Assembly: GCF_040717535.1 (NCBI RefSeq)
Contig: NZ_JBFEFI010000003.1
Span: 628,001-692,000 of the forward strand
DNA from: Thalassoglobus sp. JC818
Lineage (GTDB): Bacteria; Planctomycetota; Planctomycetia; Planctomycetales; Planctomycetaceae
Direction of reading: 5' to 3'
DNA length: 64,000 nt
Under the pieces are notes generated by a model. That model did not search any database and had not been told where the DNA came from. It saw only the letters and a list, made by a program, of their open reading frames with translations. Below are positions 17,280 to 26,196 of this stretch, piece by piece. Position 1 is the stretch's first letter; each line of letters opens with the position of its first letter. The translations under genes were made by a program, and so were the position numbers.

Positions 17280-17599
17280 AACTCGGTTGATTCAAATTTG
17301 AGTTGGCCAAATCGGCTTCGAAGTGCTTATCTTGCCGTACCAATCGGAAGTGGTGGATGGTATTTTTCGGTACTCATTTCAGAGCAAATTCTGATTTTGT
17401 CTACACGATCTCGCACGAGCAAGCACAGCCTTTGAACCTATGAAGCAGTGCAAGCGAGTGCACAGGAAAGAGCAACTTGCTCTAAATCCTGAGTCGCTCT
17501 GGTTTTCGTTTTCGATTATGGATGAATCGGAATTTCGAAGACTAAATCAAGCGTTTCAGTGCCTCAACAATCCTCCTGGACAAGAAGCAACCGATATCA
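17280..17599. other. Intergenic region with repeat copy B
   Basis: A 320-base gap. Its middle is the 85-base dispersed repeat; TTCGAAGAC occurs at 17534-17542. I see no other gene or clear promoter before the SLC13 transporter. Confidence 0.5.
17400..17484 (+). repeat. Dispersed 85-bp intergenic repeat, copy B
   Basis: Exactly 85 bases, aligning without gaps to copy A and to the reverse complement of copy D. It contains TCTCGCACGAGCAAGCACAG near its start and GTGCAAGCGAGTGCACAGGA near its end, closing with AGAGCAACTTGCTCTA. CTCGC/GCGAG arms and the terminal hairpin are intact. Confidence 0.8.
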
Positions 17600-19186
17600 A
17601 TGAATGAATCGTTAGAGTCCCCTTCCCCGGATCGAACCAGGCGAAATTGGATCTCGGTTGCGATTGCGATTCTTCTGTTTGTCGGAGTCATCTGCCTGCC
17701 GACGCCAAAAGGAATGACTGCCGAAGCTCATCGTCTGGCTGCGATCACCGTCCTTATGGCGACGATGTGGTTGACGCAGCCGATTCACATCGCAGCGACA
17801 AGTCTGATTCCCATTGCTGCTTATCCGTTTCTGGGGATTCTCACCGCGAAAGAAGTGAGCCTGCAGTATGCGGATCACAACGTCTTTCTGTACCTCGGAG
17901 GTTTCGCGATTGCAGTGGCGATCGAGCGGTGTGGCCTGCATAGGCGAATAGCACTGCACATTATCAGTCGAGTTGGCAGCAGCCCGAGACAGTTGGTCTT
18001 CGGGTTTATGTTGACCTCCGCGATTCTCTCGATGTGGATTTCGAATACCGCCACAACAATGATGATGTTGCCCATCGCTCTGGCGATGCTGACCACTCTC
18101 AAAGATGCACTTCGCACAAGTGATCCGGAGCAGGCGAAGCTCGTCGGCGATAAATTGACCGTGCCGATTCTGCTCGGCATCGCTTACGCCTCGAGCATCG
18201 GCGGACTTTCAACGTTTGTGGGAACGCCGACGAATGTCACATTTCTCGGTTTTTGGGACCAGTCGTTTGTTCCGCAGGGTTACGAGAGTTTGTCGATGGC
18301 GGAGTGGATGGCATCCTTTGTTCCGCTCAGCGTGCTCATGCTGCTTGCAACGGGAGGCGTTCTGACGATCGGCCTTCCATCGGTGAAGAACACCGAGAAA
18401 TACGGCCGCGAATTCTTCCGTCAGCAACTGACTGATTTAGGCCGGGCGAGTCGAACCGAGCGGCGAGTCTTCAGCGTCTTCGTTATGACAGCCCTGCTCT
18501 GGGTGCTGCGCAAACCGATCATGTTCGATTCGTATCAGCTTCTTCCCGATTGGCCGGGAATCTGTGTTCAGCTAGCTGCCAGTCTGGGTGTCGACATCAG
18601 CTACTTGCCTGAGTACGTTCAGGATTCTTCGATTGCCATTGCGATGGCGATGTTATTGTTCCTGATTCCGGGTGACGTCGATTCCAATGGCGAGAGTCAA
18701 CCGTTGCTGACATGGACAGCAGCGGAAGCTGGCCTTCCGTGGGGGATGATCTTGCTGATCGGCAGCGGGTTCGCGATGGCTCAGGGATTCGAAGTGACTC
18801 AACTTGGTGACTGGTTGGGACAACGCTTCGCGGAACAGCTTCAAGGAAAATCGCCGACAGTCATCGTCGCTGGCATTTGTCTGATGGTCACATTCCTGAC
18901 AGAGTTCACCACCAACGTCGCGACGGTGAATACGCTTCAGCCAACGCTCGCAGCGATGGCGGAACAGTTGACGATTGACCCGCGACTGCTGCTGATCCCC
19001 GCTGCTATCTCAGCGAGCTGCGCGTTCATGCTTCCGATCGCTACTCCTCCGAATGCGATTGTGTTCGGCTCCGGCAGAGTTCCCATCACGTCGATGGTCC
19101 GCTACGGGATTCTCTTGAATCTTGTCGGCGTGGTCTTAGTGACATTGGTGACCACTCAACTCGCTTCTCGAATGATGGGATTTTAG
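17600..19186 (+). CDS. SLC13/DASS family sodium-coupled anion transporter
   Basis: A 528-residue inner membrane transporter of the divalent anion:sodium symporter family, whose members import C4-dicarboxylates, citrate or sulfate. About eleven to twelve hydrophobic segments are present. The two Ser/Thr-Asn-Thr sodium and substrate motifs are visible: SNTATTMMMLP at about residues 151-161 and EFTTNVATVNTLQPTL at about 435-450. The C-terminal signature SASCAFMLPIATPPNAIVFG fits the family pattern. The N-terminus is a short hydrophilic tail (residues 1-15). No dicarboxylate-sensing regulator is adjacent. Substrate cannot be decided between dicarboxylate and other anions. Confidence 0.92.
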   Translation: MNESLESPSPDRTRRNWISVAIAILLFVGVICLPTPKGMTAEAHRLAAITVLMATMWLTQPIHIAATSLIPIAAYPFLGILTAKEVSLQYADHNVFLYLGGFAIAVAIERCGLHRRIALHIISRVGSSPRQLVFGFMLTSAILSMWISNTATTMMMLPIALAMLTTLKDALRTSDPEQAKLVGDKLTVPILLGIAYASSIGGLSTFVGTPTNVTFLGFWDQSFVPQGYESLSMAEWMASFVPLSVLMLLATGGVLTIGLPSVKNTEKYGREFFRQQLTDLGRASRTERRVFSVFVMTALLWVLRKPIMFDSYQLLPDWPGICVQLAASLGVDISYLPEYVQDSSIAIAMAMLLFLIPGDVDSNGESQPLLTWTAAEAGLPWGMILLIGSGFAMAQGFEVTQLGDWLGQRFAEQLQGKSPTVIVAGICLMVTFLTEFTTNVATVNTLQPTLAAMAEQLTIDPRLLLIPAAISASCAFMLPIATPPNAIVFGSGRVPITSMVRYGILLNLVGVVLVTLVTTQLASRMMGF

Positions 19187-19260
19187 GCCGTTTGCTCAGT
19201 CCGCTCGGCGAATTCATGAGTGACAAGGTGATTCCGCTTCGCCTTGTTGTGATTCGAAAT

Positions 19261-19289
19261 TTGACCCGGCGGCGTAGGCCCACTATCCT
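19261..19289 (+). promoter_or_regulatory. Candidate sigma-70-type promoter for DUF1549 gene
   Basis: TTGACC (19261-19266), 17 bases, TATCCT (19284-19289). Spacing is ideal and the boxes differ from consensus by one and two bases. It would give a leader of about 130 bases for the gene at 19430. Confidence 0.4.
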
Positions 19290-19429
19290 TAAAAGAACAT
19301 TTATCCGAGATGTTCTTCTCGAATTCGCATCTGGCAGCTGGATCAAAGCAAGGTCCAATTGGTCAGGCGAATGCCCACATGAGAAGGACAGGATGATTGT
19401 TATCCCGCCCCTTCGTCCATCTGGATGTC

Positions 19430-22400
19430 ATGAAGTTGTCCCCGCAGAACCTCTTGATTGTCGCCCTCGTTGTGAGTGGCTGGAACTTTTCCGACCTCGA
19501 AGCGGATGAAGTCTCTTTTGGACGAGACGTTCGTCCGATTTTGGCCGGGAAGTGTTACAAGTGTCACGGGCCGGATGAGAACACTCGAGAAGCGGATCTG
19601 CGTCTCGATCTTCGATCCGCTGCAACGGAGGATCGCGGAGGCTACCAGGCGATCGTTCCGAAGAATCTCGATCAGAGCGAACTGTATACTCGAATTTCGA
19701 GCGATGATGAGTTCCTCGTCATGCCGCCGGCAGATTCGAATCTTCAGTTGACCGATGAGGAAATCGATGTCCTGAAACGATGGATTGAAGCTGGTGCTCC
19801 TTACGAAGAACATTGGGCATTTCAGGCTCCCAATTTGCCTGCGATTCCTGTCAACGAGCACTCCGACTGGCCGGCGAATCCGATCGATCATTTCGTCCTC
19901 AATCGCATGCACGAACATGGTCTCAAGCCAGCTCCGCCAGCTGATCGCTATTCACTGCTGCGACGAGTGTACATCGATCTGATTGGGCTGCCTCCTACGA
20001 TTGAAGAAGTCGATGAGTTTCTGAATTCGACCGACGAGGACGCATACGAGAAACTTGTCGACAAGTTGTTGAACTCCCCTCAGTACGGCGAACACTGGGC
20101 GAGTCATTGGCTCGATCTGGCGAGGTACTCAGACACAAACGGGTACGAGAAGGATCGTCCGCGTTCGATTTGGCCGTATCGAGACTGGGTGATCAATGCC
20201 ATCAATTCAGATCTACCTTTCGATCAGTTCACCATCGAACAGCTGGCTGGTGACATGCTGGACAATCCCACTGCCGATCAGTTGGTTGCGACCGGATTTC
20301 ATCGAAACACGATGTTGAATGAAGAAGGCGGAATCGATCCCTTGGAGTACCGATATTACGCGATGGTCGATCGTGTGGCGACGACCGGAACAGTTTGGCT
20401 CGGAATGACAATCGGTTGCGCTCAATGTCACACGCACAAATATGATCCGATTACGCATACTGATTACTTCGGGATGATGGGGCTTTTGAACAATGCTGAT
20501 GAGATCGACTTAATTGTTCCTGATGCAGAAGTGGCAGCTCAAAATGAAGACATTCTCGCTCAGATTGCCCAGCTGGAATCGCAACTCGCGGCAAAGTTTC
20601 CGCCACGTGATGGAGATGAACCGGAGGAACAGCGACGACAGGAACACCTCAAACAGCAATTCGATCAGTGGTTGAAAGAGCAGGCAGATGTCGTTCGAAA
20701 CTGGGAAGTTCTTCGTCCCGTGGCGATGAAGACGAATCTTCCGCGACTTGAGGAACTGCCCGATGGATCAATTCTCTCGACTGGTGACATCACGAAACGA
20801 GATGAATTCGAGCTGACATTCGACTTGGCGGCGTTGAGCCAATCCGGACCAATTACAGCACTGAAGCTTGAAGCACTGCCGGACGATCGCCTCCCCGCTC
20901 GGGGACCCGGGCGAGCATTTTACGAAGGTCGAAAGGGTGATTTCTTCCTGAGTGAACTGACAGCTTCACGAGACGAAACTCTCCTCCCCTTGCGTAAAGC
21001 ATCGCACAGCTTCGGGAAGATCAGCGTCGGAAGCGGATCAGCTGATGCCGTCAACATCCTCGACGGAAATGGATCGACAGGCTGGTCGACGTCGACCGCC
21101 GAAGGTCAACGGCATGAACTGGTGATCAACTTTGAAACCCCGCTCGAAACGCAGGGGCAATTGACGATCACGATGTTGTTCGAGCGGCATTTTGCGGCCA
21201 GTCTCGGACGATTTCGATTCAGTGTCACCACCGATTCAAGAACGTCTGTCGCAACAGGCCTTCCGGTCCATCTTGCGGAACAACTCGTCGCTGGCGAAGA
21301 GAGTTTGTCGGACGAAGTTCGTCAGGAGTTGATGCGGCATTTTCTGAGCACAACACCGTTGCTCGCGGAAGAGCGAAAAACGATCGAAAAGCTTCAGGCT
21401 CGTCTGAAGGATCCAACGACAACGATGATCTTTTCCGAGCGGCCCGATGACAATCCGCGACCGACGTTCCGTCATCATCGCGGAGAATACCTTCAGGCTC
21501 GAGAAGAAGTGGCTCCTCATCTTCCGTCTTTATTCTTAAGTGAGACAGAAGACGCGCCCGAGAACCGGTTGGAATTTGCTCAATGGCTTGTGAGCAGCGA
21601 GAATCCGCTCGTTGGGCGTGTGACCGTCAACCGGCATTGGCAAGCGTTCTTTGGTCAGGGGCTGGTGACCACGAGTGAAGACTTCGGAACCCAGTCGAGT
21701 CAGCCCACGCATCCAGACCTTCTCGATTGGTTGGCGAATCGATTTGTCAGCCAACCGGATTCTGGAGAATACGCACTCGGCTGGTCTCGCAAAGAACTGC
21801 ACCGACTCATCGTGACCAGTGCGACCTATCGTCAAAGCTCGGTCGTTGATGAAAGCGTTCGCGAGAGCGATCCGAAGAACAGCTGGCTTGCCAGAGGTCC
21901 ACGCAAACGAATGCGTGCGGAAGTAATTCGAGATTCAATGCTTCGAGCGGCGGGCGTTCTCGTTGAAAAAGTCGGCGGCCCAAGTGTTTATCCGCCACAA
22001 CCGGAGTCAGTCGTCAAAGTTGCGTACGGGAATCCGAACTGGCCCGTCGAAACAGGGGAGGACCGGTATCGTCGATCGCTTTACACTTTCTCGAAACGAA
22101 CGGCTCCCTTTGCCGCGTTCACTGTTTTCGATGCTCCCACGGGCGAGAACTGCATTGTTCGTCGTGACCGCAGCAATACTCCATTGCAGGCGTTGACCAT
22201 GCTCAATGATGCGATGTTTCTCGAAGTTGCTCAGAAGGCTGCTCAATCCTTGAGTGTCGGCGATCAAGATCCTGCCGAGCTTGTGGCGATTCTGTTCAGG
22301 AAGTTTCTCACACGTCCACCGACTGAATCAGAAGTCGGCGCGATTCTTGAGTTTCGTGATCGCCAGCTGGCGAGGTTTGATTCTGAAGAATTAAGTGTCG

Positions 22401-22501
22401 AGGAAATCACTGGAGGCAGCGAGAGTTCCGCTGATGAGGCATCGTGGGTGATGGTGGCGCGAGTGTTGATGAATTTGGATGAGGCAGTGACGAAACCATG
22501 A
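19430..22501 (+). CDS. Planctomycete cytochrome C / DUF1549 / DUF1553 protein
   Basis: A 1023-residue exported protein. A signal peptide (about residues 1-25) is followed by a planctomycete-type cytochrome c domain with CYKCH at residues 42-46. DUF1549 follows (IDHFVLNRMHEHGLKPAP, LIGLPPTIEEVDEFL, GEHWASHWLDLARYSDTNGY) and carries a second CxxCH, CAQCHTHKYDPI. A helical spacer with EEQRRQEHLKQQFDQWLKEQ leads to a beta-rich, discoidin-like middle region and to C-terminal DUF1553 (NPLVGRVTVNRHWQAFFGQG). The ATG at 19430 begins the signal peptide; the TTG at 19397 is unlikely. It overlaps the DUF1501 gene by four bases, the usual pairing in this phylum. Enzymatic function is not established; a role in extracytoplasmic redox breakdown of polysaccharide is often proposed. 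Confidence 0.93.
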   Translation: MKLSPQNLLIVALVVSGWNFSDLEADEVSFGRDVRPILAGKCYKCHGPDENTREADLRLDLRSAATEDRGGYQAIVPKNLDQSELYTRISSDDEFLVMPPADSNLQLTDEEIDVLKRWIEAGAPYEEHWAFQAPNLPAIPVNEHSDWPANPIDHFVLNRMHEHGLKPAPPADRYSLLRRVYIDLIGLPPTIEEVDEFLNSTDEDAYEKLVDKLLNSPQYGEHWASHWLDLARYSDTNGYEKDRPRSIWPYRDWVINAINSDLPFDQFTIEQLAGDMLDNPTADQLVATGFHRNTMLNEEGGIDPLEYRYYAMVDRVATTGTVWLGMTIGCAQCHTHKYDPITHTDYFGMMGLLNNADEIDLIVPDAEVAAQNEDILAQIAQLESQLAAKFPPRDGDEPEEQRRQEHLKQQFDQWLKEQADVVRNWEVLRPVAMKTNLPRLEELPDGSILSTGDITKRDEFELTFDLAALSQSGPITALKLEALPDDRLPARGPGRAFYEGRKGDFFLSELTASRDETLLPLRKASHSFGKISVGSGSADAVNILDGNGSTGWSTSTAEGQRHELVINFETPLETQGQLTITMLFERHFAASLGRFRFSVTTDSRTSVATGLPVHLAEQLVAGEESLSDEVRQELMRHFLSTTPLLAEERKTIEKLQARLKDPTTTMIFSERPDDNPRPTFRHHRGEYLQAREEVAPHLPSLFLSETEDAPENRLEFAQWLVSSENPLVGRVTVNRHWQAFFGQGLVTTSEDFGTQSSQPTHPDLLDWLANRFVSQPDSGEYALGWSRKELHRLIVTSATYRQSSVVDESVRESDPKNSWLARGPRKRMRAEVIRDSMLRAAGVLVEKVGGPSVYPPQPESVVKVAYGNPNWPVETGEDRYRRSLYTFSKRTAPFAAFTVFDAPTGENCIVRRDRSNTPLQALTMLNDAMFLEVAQKAAQSLSVGDQDPAELVAILFRKFLTRPPTESEVGAILEFRDRQLARFDSEELSVEEITGGSESSADEASWVMVARVLMNLDEAVTKP

Positions 22502-23904
22502 CATTTTCACACCTTCAAAATCAGACGCGTCGACAGTTCTTCGCAGATTGCGGAATTGGCCTCGGGAAGATATCGCTCGGCTCCCTGCTTGCCAGTCAGG
22601 CGTATGCCAATACCAGTGCGACTGTCGGGCTGACTCCTCGTGTGAAGCGAGTGATCTATCTCTTTATGGCTGGAGCGCCGAGTCAGTTAGAGCTCTTCGA
22701 CTACAAACCGAAGCTTAAGGAGCTAGAAGGAAAACCAATTCCTCCTTCGGTAATCAAAGGGCAGCGGTATGCTTTCATTCAACCTGACGCAGCTGTTTTA
22801 GGGCCGCGTTTTTCGTTCCAGAAGCACGGCGAGAGTGGGACTGAGCTTTCCGAAATGCTCCCGCATCTGGGGAAAGTTGCAGATGAGATTGCCGTCGTTC
22901 GGTCGGTTCACACCGATCAGTTCAATCATTCCCCTGCTCAAATCTTCCTGAACACCGGGAGTCCCATCCCCGGTCGACCGTCGATTGGTTCGTGGCTCAG
23001 CTACGGCATCGGAAGCGAGGCAGAAGACCTTCCCGGGTTCGTGGTTCTCAAGAGCGGCGGCAGCCTGAGCGGTGGTGCGTCGATGTGGAGTTCCGGGTTT
23101 CTTCCGAGCAATCATCAGGGAGTTCCGTTCCGGGGTCAGGGAGATCCCATTCTGCACGTTTCCAATCCGAGTGGGTTCGACAATCTTGCCCAGAGAGAGA
23201 CGCTCGATCTCATTCGAGATCTCAATACGAAACAGCTCAACGTCGTGGGTGATCCGGAAATCCGAACGCGGATCGAAGCGTACGAACTTGCTTGGAAAAT
23301 GCAGTCCGCAGCCCCTGAGCTGATGGACTTCTCACAAGAGACGGAATCAACGCTTGAACTCTATGGAATGGACGAGAAACGTCCGAATGAGTTTGCACGA
23401 AACTGTCTGCTGGCTCGCCGGCTGGCTGAGCGGGGAGTCCGCTTCATTCAGGTTTATCACGCGGGCTGGGATCATCATTCGAATGTCGAAGGAGGAGTGA
23501 AGAACCAAGCACAGACGACCGATCAAGCTGCCGCTGCTTTGATCGTTGATCTCAAGCAGCGTGGGTTGCTCGATGAGACGCTGGTCATCTGGGGTGGAGA
23601 GTTTGGACGAACTCCGATGGTCGAATCGAGTGCAGCTCTCGGTCGAGAGAACGGCCGTGATCATCATCCACAAGCATTCACGATGTGGTTTTCAGGAGGC
23701 GGAATCCGGTCTGGAACGACAATCGGCCAGACCGATGAACTCGGGTTTTCAATTGTCGAAGATCCTGTTCATGTTCACGACGTCCAGGCGACGCTGTTGC
23801 ATCTGTTGGGGATCGATCACGAAAAGCTGACGTTCACTTACCAGGGACGCCCATTCCGTCTGACCGATGTTCACGGACATGTGATCGATAAGCTATTGAG
23901 CTGA
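22498..23904 (+). CDS. DUF1501 protein with twin-arginine leader
   Basis: A 468-residue protein of the DUF1501 family, related to the alkaline phosphatase/sulfatase fold. The N-terminus TRRQFFADCGIGLGKISLG has a twin arginine followed by a mildly hydrophobic stretch, consistent with Tat export. Family blocks include VIYLFMAGAPSQLELFDYKP, SVHTDQFNHSPAQIFLNTG, RGVRFIQVYHAGWDHH, LVIWGGEFGRTPM and GRDHHPQAFTMWFSGGGI, with His/Asp residues suited to metal binding. It overlaps the DUF1549 gene by four bases (ATGA), so the two are coexpressed and probably translationally coupled, and their products likely work together outside the cytoplasm. Substrate is unknown. Confidence 0.93.
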   Translation: MTFSHLQNQTRRQFFADCGIGLGKISLGSLLASQAYANTSATVGLTPRVKRVIYLFMAGAPSQLELFDYKPKLKELEGKPIPPSVIKGQRYAFIQPDAAVLGPRFSFQKHGESGTELSEMLPHLGKVADEIAVVRSVHTDQFNHSPAQIFLNTGSPIPGRPSIGSWLSYGIGSEAEDLPGFVVLKSGGSLSGGASMWSSGFLPSNHQGVPFRGQGDPILHVSNPSGFDNLAQRETLDLIRDLNTKQLNVVGDPEIRTRIEAYELAWKMQSAAPELMDFSQETESTLELYGMDEKRPNEFARNCLLARRLAERGVRFIQVYHAGWDHHSNVEGGVKNQAQTTDQAAAALIVDLKQRGLLDETLVIWGGEFGRTPMVESSAALGRENGRDHHPQAFTMWFSGGGIRSGTTIGQTDELGFSIVEDPVHVHDVQATLLHLLGIDHEKLTFTYQGRPFRLTDVHGHVIDKLLS

Positions 23905-24055
23905 CGAACAGCGAGTCGTTGGCCGATTTGCTTGCCCGGTTCTCAGATCCGTCGGGAACGCTGGACAAGCGAACCGACCGCTTTTAGCCTGAGCAAAGTC
24001 TCAGCAGTCCGCTGCTCACTTCACGCCATCATCTCCGTATTCGGAAAGCAAGTGA

Positions 24056-24508
24056 ATGCTCAAGCACACTCTCATTCATCCTCAAATCAATGAAGTTCTC
24101 GGTCGGGCGGGACATCATTCAAAAATTCTCATCGCCGATGGAAACTACCCCGCTTACAACACTCTCGGACCGAATGCAGATCTCGTTTGCCTGAACCTTT
24201 CTCCGGGAATTGTAAGTTGCACCGACGTTCTCAAAGCTCTGTTGACGGCGATTCCGATCGAAGCTGCGAACACGATGGGCATTCCTGACGACGACCCGTA
24301 CAAACTCGCTGGTGATCCTCCGATCTGGGGTGAGTACCGCACGATTCTTAAGGATGCTGGCTCAGACGTTGAGTTGGAACCGATCCAGAAGTGGGACTTT
24401 TACGATGCTGTGGCGAGTCGAGACCATGTCTTGACCATTCAAACCGCAGATCAGGAATTGTGGGCGAATCTGCTGCTGACGATGGGAGTTCGCAAGCCCG
24501 GTGAGTAG
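24056..24508 (+). CDS. RbsD/FucU-family sugar mutarotase
   Basis: A 150-residue cytoplasmic protein. RbsD (ribose pyranase) and FucU (fucose mutarotase) interconvert sugar anomers or ring forms. The N-terminal block LIHPQINEVLGRAGHHSKILIADGNYP contains the family catalytic histidine (GHH) and the ADGNxP loop, which fits the FucU side better than RbsD. LNLSPGIVSCTDVLKALL and the C-terminal HVLTIQTADQELWANLLL are also family-like. Length (about 140-150) is normal. No ribose or fucose uptake or kinase genes lie nearby, so the sugar is not assignable. A perfect hairpin follows the stop. Confidence 0.88.
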   Translation: MLKHTLIHPQINEVLGRAGHHSKILIADGNYPAYNTLGPNADLVCLNLSPGIVSCTDVLKALLTAIPIEAANTMGIPDDDPYKLAGDPPIWGEYRTILKDAGSDVELEPIQKWDFYDAVASRDHVLTIQTADQELWANLLLTMGVRKPGE

Positions 24509-24521
24509 TTAGGCAACCACA

Positions 24522-24552
24522 AATGGGGGAGAGTTTGAGTATCTCCCCCATT
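24522..24552 (+). terminator. Perfect hairpin after RbsD/FucU-like gene
   Basis: AATGGGGGAGA (24522-24532) and TCTCCCCCATT (24542-24552) pair over 11 bases with a nine-base loop, 14 bases after the stop. No T-run follows, so it may be a Rho-assisted terminator or 3' end stabiliser. Confidence 0.6.
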
Positions 24553-24830
24553 GAAGTGGTCTTCTGTAAGAGAGCGTTCAGCCTGCCGGGATTGCTCGCG
24601 CACACGTGCTGCACTCTGATCTGCAAAGCGATCGGCTGGAGTTCCTCTTGTCTGAGGCGTTTCTGACAATCATAATCGGAGAAGACCTTCGATGATTTGC
24701 ATCGTCTCGTGCTTTCCCCGGAGTTGATTGGCTCTGTTGTGTGGTGTGCGAGGTACGCATTTGTGAGAAACGATGCCATGAATGATTTCAGCAGTCAGCG
24801 CAGAAATGATCTGAACATCGTCCATGCAAA

Positions 24831-24836
24831 GAGGAG
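24831..24836 (+). promoter_or_regulatory. Shine-Dalgarno supporting GTG start at 24845
   Basis: GAGGAG eight bases before GTG at 24845. The in-frame ATG at 24824 lies upstream of this site and has none of its own, so GTG is preferred. Confidence 0.65.
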
Positions 24837-24844
24837 TGAGACGA

Positions 24845-26014
24845 GTGGCGGAATTGCGTGTTCAATGTCCTGAATGCAATGCGAAAATGAAGCTGACGAT
24901 GAAGGTCGAGACAGTTCGCTGCCCGAAATGCGGCGAATTGTTCAAGGCATCGCAGAATCAACTCTCCTCCGCCCCGTCTGCGTCGTCGACTCCATCCGCC
25001 TCGATGTGGGATCTCGATGACGATGAAGGTGAGGCCGATTTGTTCGGATCGGCACCGGCCAAAAAGTCCTCGTCGAAATCCAAACGAACGAAGCCCAAGC
25101 GATCACGAAAGGCTTCCAAATCGTCCATTCCCACGGAACAGCTTCGGAAGTTCGCCTTCACGATGATGATGCTGGGGGTTGGGGCGTTCATCTTGCCTCT
25201 GATCGGATTGCAGATCAAAGGGCTGCATGCTCTTGGTCCAGAAGCTCAGACCCTGGGTGGGGTCATGTTTTTGATCATCGGGGGAATTCTCCTATTAGTC
25301 TCGTTTAAAGACCACTTCGGTGTCTCCGGGGAATGGGGATTCAAAGCGGTGAAATGGACGGCGATCGGGCTGGCTGCCTTGATCGTCCTGCCCATCGGTT
25401 TTGGAATCATCATGTCGTTGGGCAAGTTGATGTTTAAGGGAGATCCTGCTCCTGCCGGGCCTCAATTTGCTCATCAGATTCCCGATCACGCAGCCCCGAA
25501 TTTTCCTCGACCGGGGAATCATCCCGCGAATCCATTTCCCGGACGAAACCGAGGAAGCAATCCGTCGAGTGTCACTGAATCAAATCCGACATCAACAAAC
25601 GACAATAATTCTTCTCCGTTTCTTGATTCGTCAAGCAGTACGACATCAGGGAGTCAAAACACGTCCTCTGAAGAAAAGCCCGCAGCTGCGAATCCGGCGG
25701 GCACAGCTCAATCCACTGCAGCGAATCCGTTCGAGCCCCCAGTTGGCGAGGATTTCCGCAATCGACTCTCGATGGACAATGAAGAGGTGACGCTGGTGAT
25801 GAAGGGGCTTCAGCGCCGTGAAGTTGGCCGGTTGCTGCACGAGGTCCGAGAAGCGGCGGGCACTTTCCGAGTGCGTCCGCGATTTGAAGAGGATCGCGTG
25901 ATATTTCAGGTGAGCAAAGTGGATGACATCGATGCATTCGCTGGTCGCATCAATTTCGGCGAAGTGTCGAACATTGATCACGAGACGAATACGATCACCG
26001 TCGAAGCGAAATAG
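24845..26014 (+). CDS. Zinc-ribbon membrane protein of unknown function
   Basis: A 389-residue protein. The N-terminus carries a CxxC...CxxC zinc ribbon (CPECNAKMKL and CPKCGELFK) of the MJ0042 type common in planctomycetes. A Ser/Lys-rich linker (residues about 45-105) leads to three hydrophobic segments (FAFTMMMLGVGAFILPLIGL, LGGVMFLIIGGILLLVSF, AIGLAALIVLPIGFGIIMSL). A long low-complexity Asn/Pro/Ser region (about 205-300) then joins a C-terminal domain of about 90 residues (EVTLVMKGLQRREVGRLLHE, FAGRINFGEVSNIDHETNTI). The C-terminal domain looks folded but I cannot name it. The start is GTG. The N-terminal ribbon is presumably cytoplasmic. Confidence 0.78.
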   Translation: MAELRVQCPECNAKMKLTMKVETVRCPKCGELFKASQNQLSSAPSASSTPSASMWDLDDDEGEADLFGSAPAKKSSSKSKRTKPKRSRKASKSSIPTEQLRKFAFTMMMLGVGAFILPLIGLQIKGLHALGPEAQTLGGVMFLIIGGILLLVSFKDHFGVSGEWGFKAVKWTAIGLAALIVLPIGFGIIMSLGKLMFKGDPAPAGPQFAHQIPDHAAPNFPRPGNHPANPFPGRNRGSNPSSVTESNPTSTNDNNSSPFLDSSSSTTSGSQNTSSEEKPAAANPAGTAQSTAANPFEPPVGEDFRNRLSMDNEEVTLVMKGLQRREVGRLLHEVREAAGTFRVRPRFEEDRVIFQVSKVDDIDAFAGRINFGEVSNIDHETNTITVEAK

Positions 26015-26099
26015 CAGCCGACATTGCGCAGCAACGAACTGCGGTGCAGCGGACGAATGCATCGCCATCTACCGCTGGCTCGACGCACCTGCAACTCAA

Positions 26100-26147
26100 G
26101 AGAGCTCAAAAGAACGGTCTGTGCGGAAAGGCAGACCTTAAGCTCTC
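26100..26147. terminator. Two-tier stem-loop between convergent genes
   Basis: An outer stem GAGAGCT (26100-26106) / AGCTCTC (26141-26147) encloses an inner stem GGTCTG (26116-26121) / CAGACC (26132-26137) with loop TGCGGAAAGG. It lies between two convergent genes, so it could end transcription from both sides. No T-run is seen on either strand. Confidence 0.45.
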
Positions 26148-26196
26148 AAGCCGGCGATGTCGCTAGCAAGCCAGTACAAGTCACTCGGCAACGGCC

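Larger units (their letters stand above)
24509..24844. other. Intergenic region after RbsD/FucU-like gene
   Basis: A 336-base gap. Its left end holds a perfect hairpin (24522-24552) and its right end a Shine-Dalgarno for the next gene. Short frames on the minus strand (such as 24451-24669) run through the hairpin and lack a ribosome site, so I call no gene. Confidence 0.5.

Noticed and set aside
24451-24669. 72-codon minus-strand frame after the RbsD/FucU-like gene
   Set aside because: Starts with TTG, has no Shine-Dalgarno, runs through a perfect hairpin and into the neighbour's coding region.
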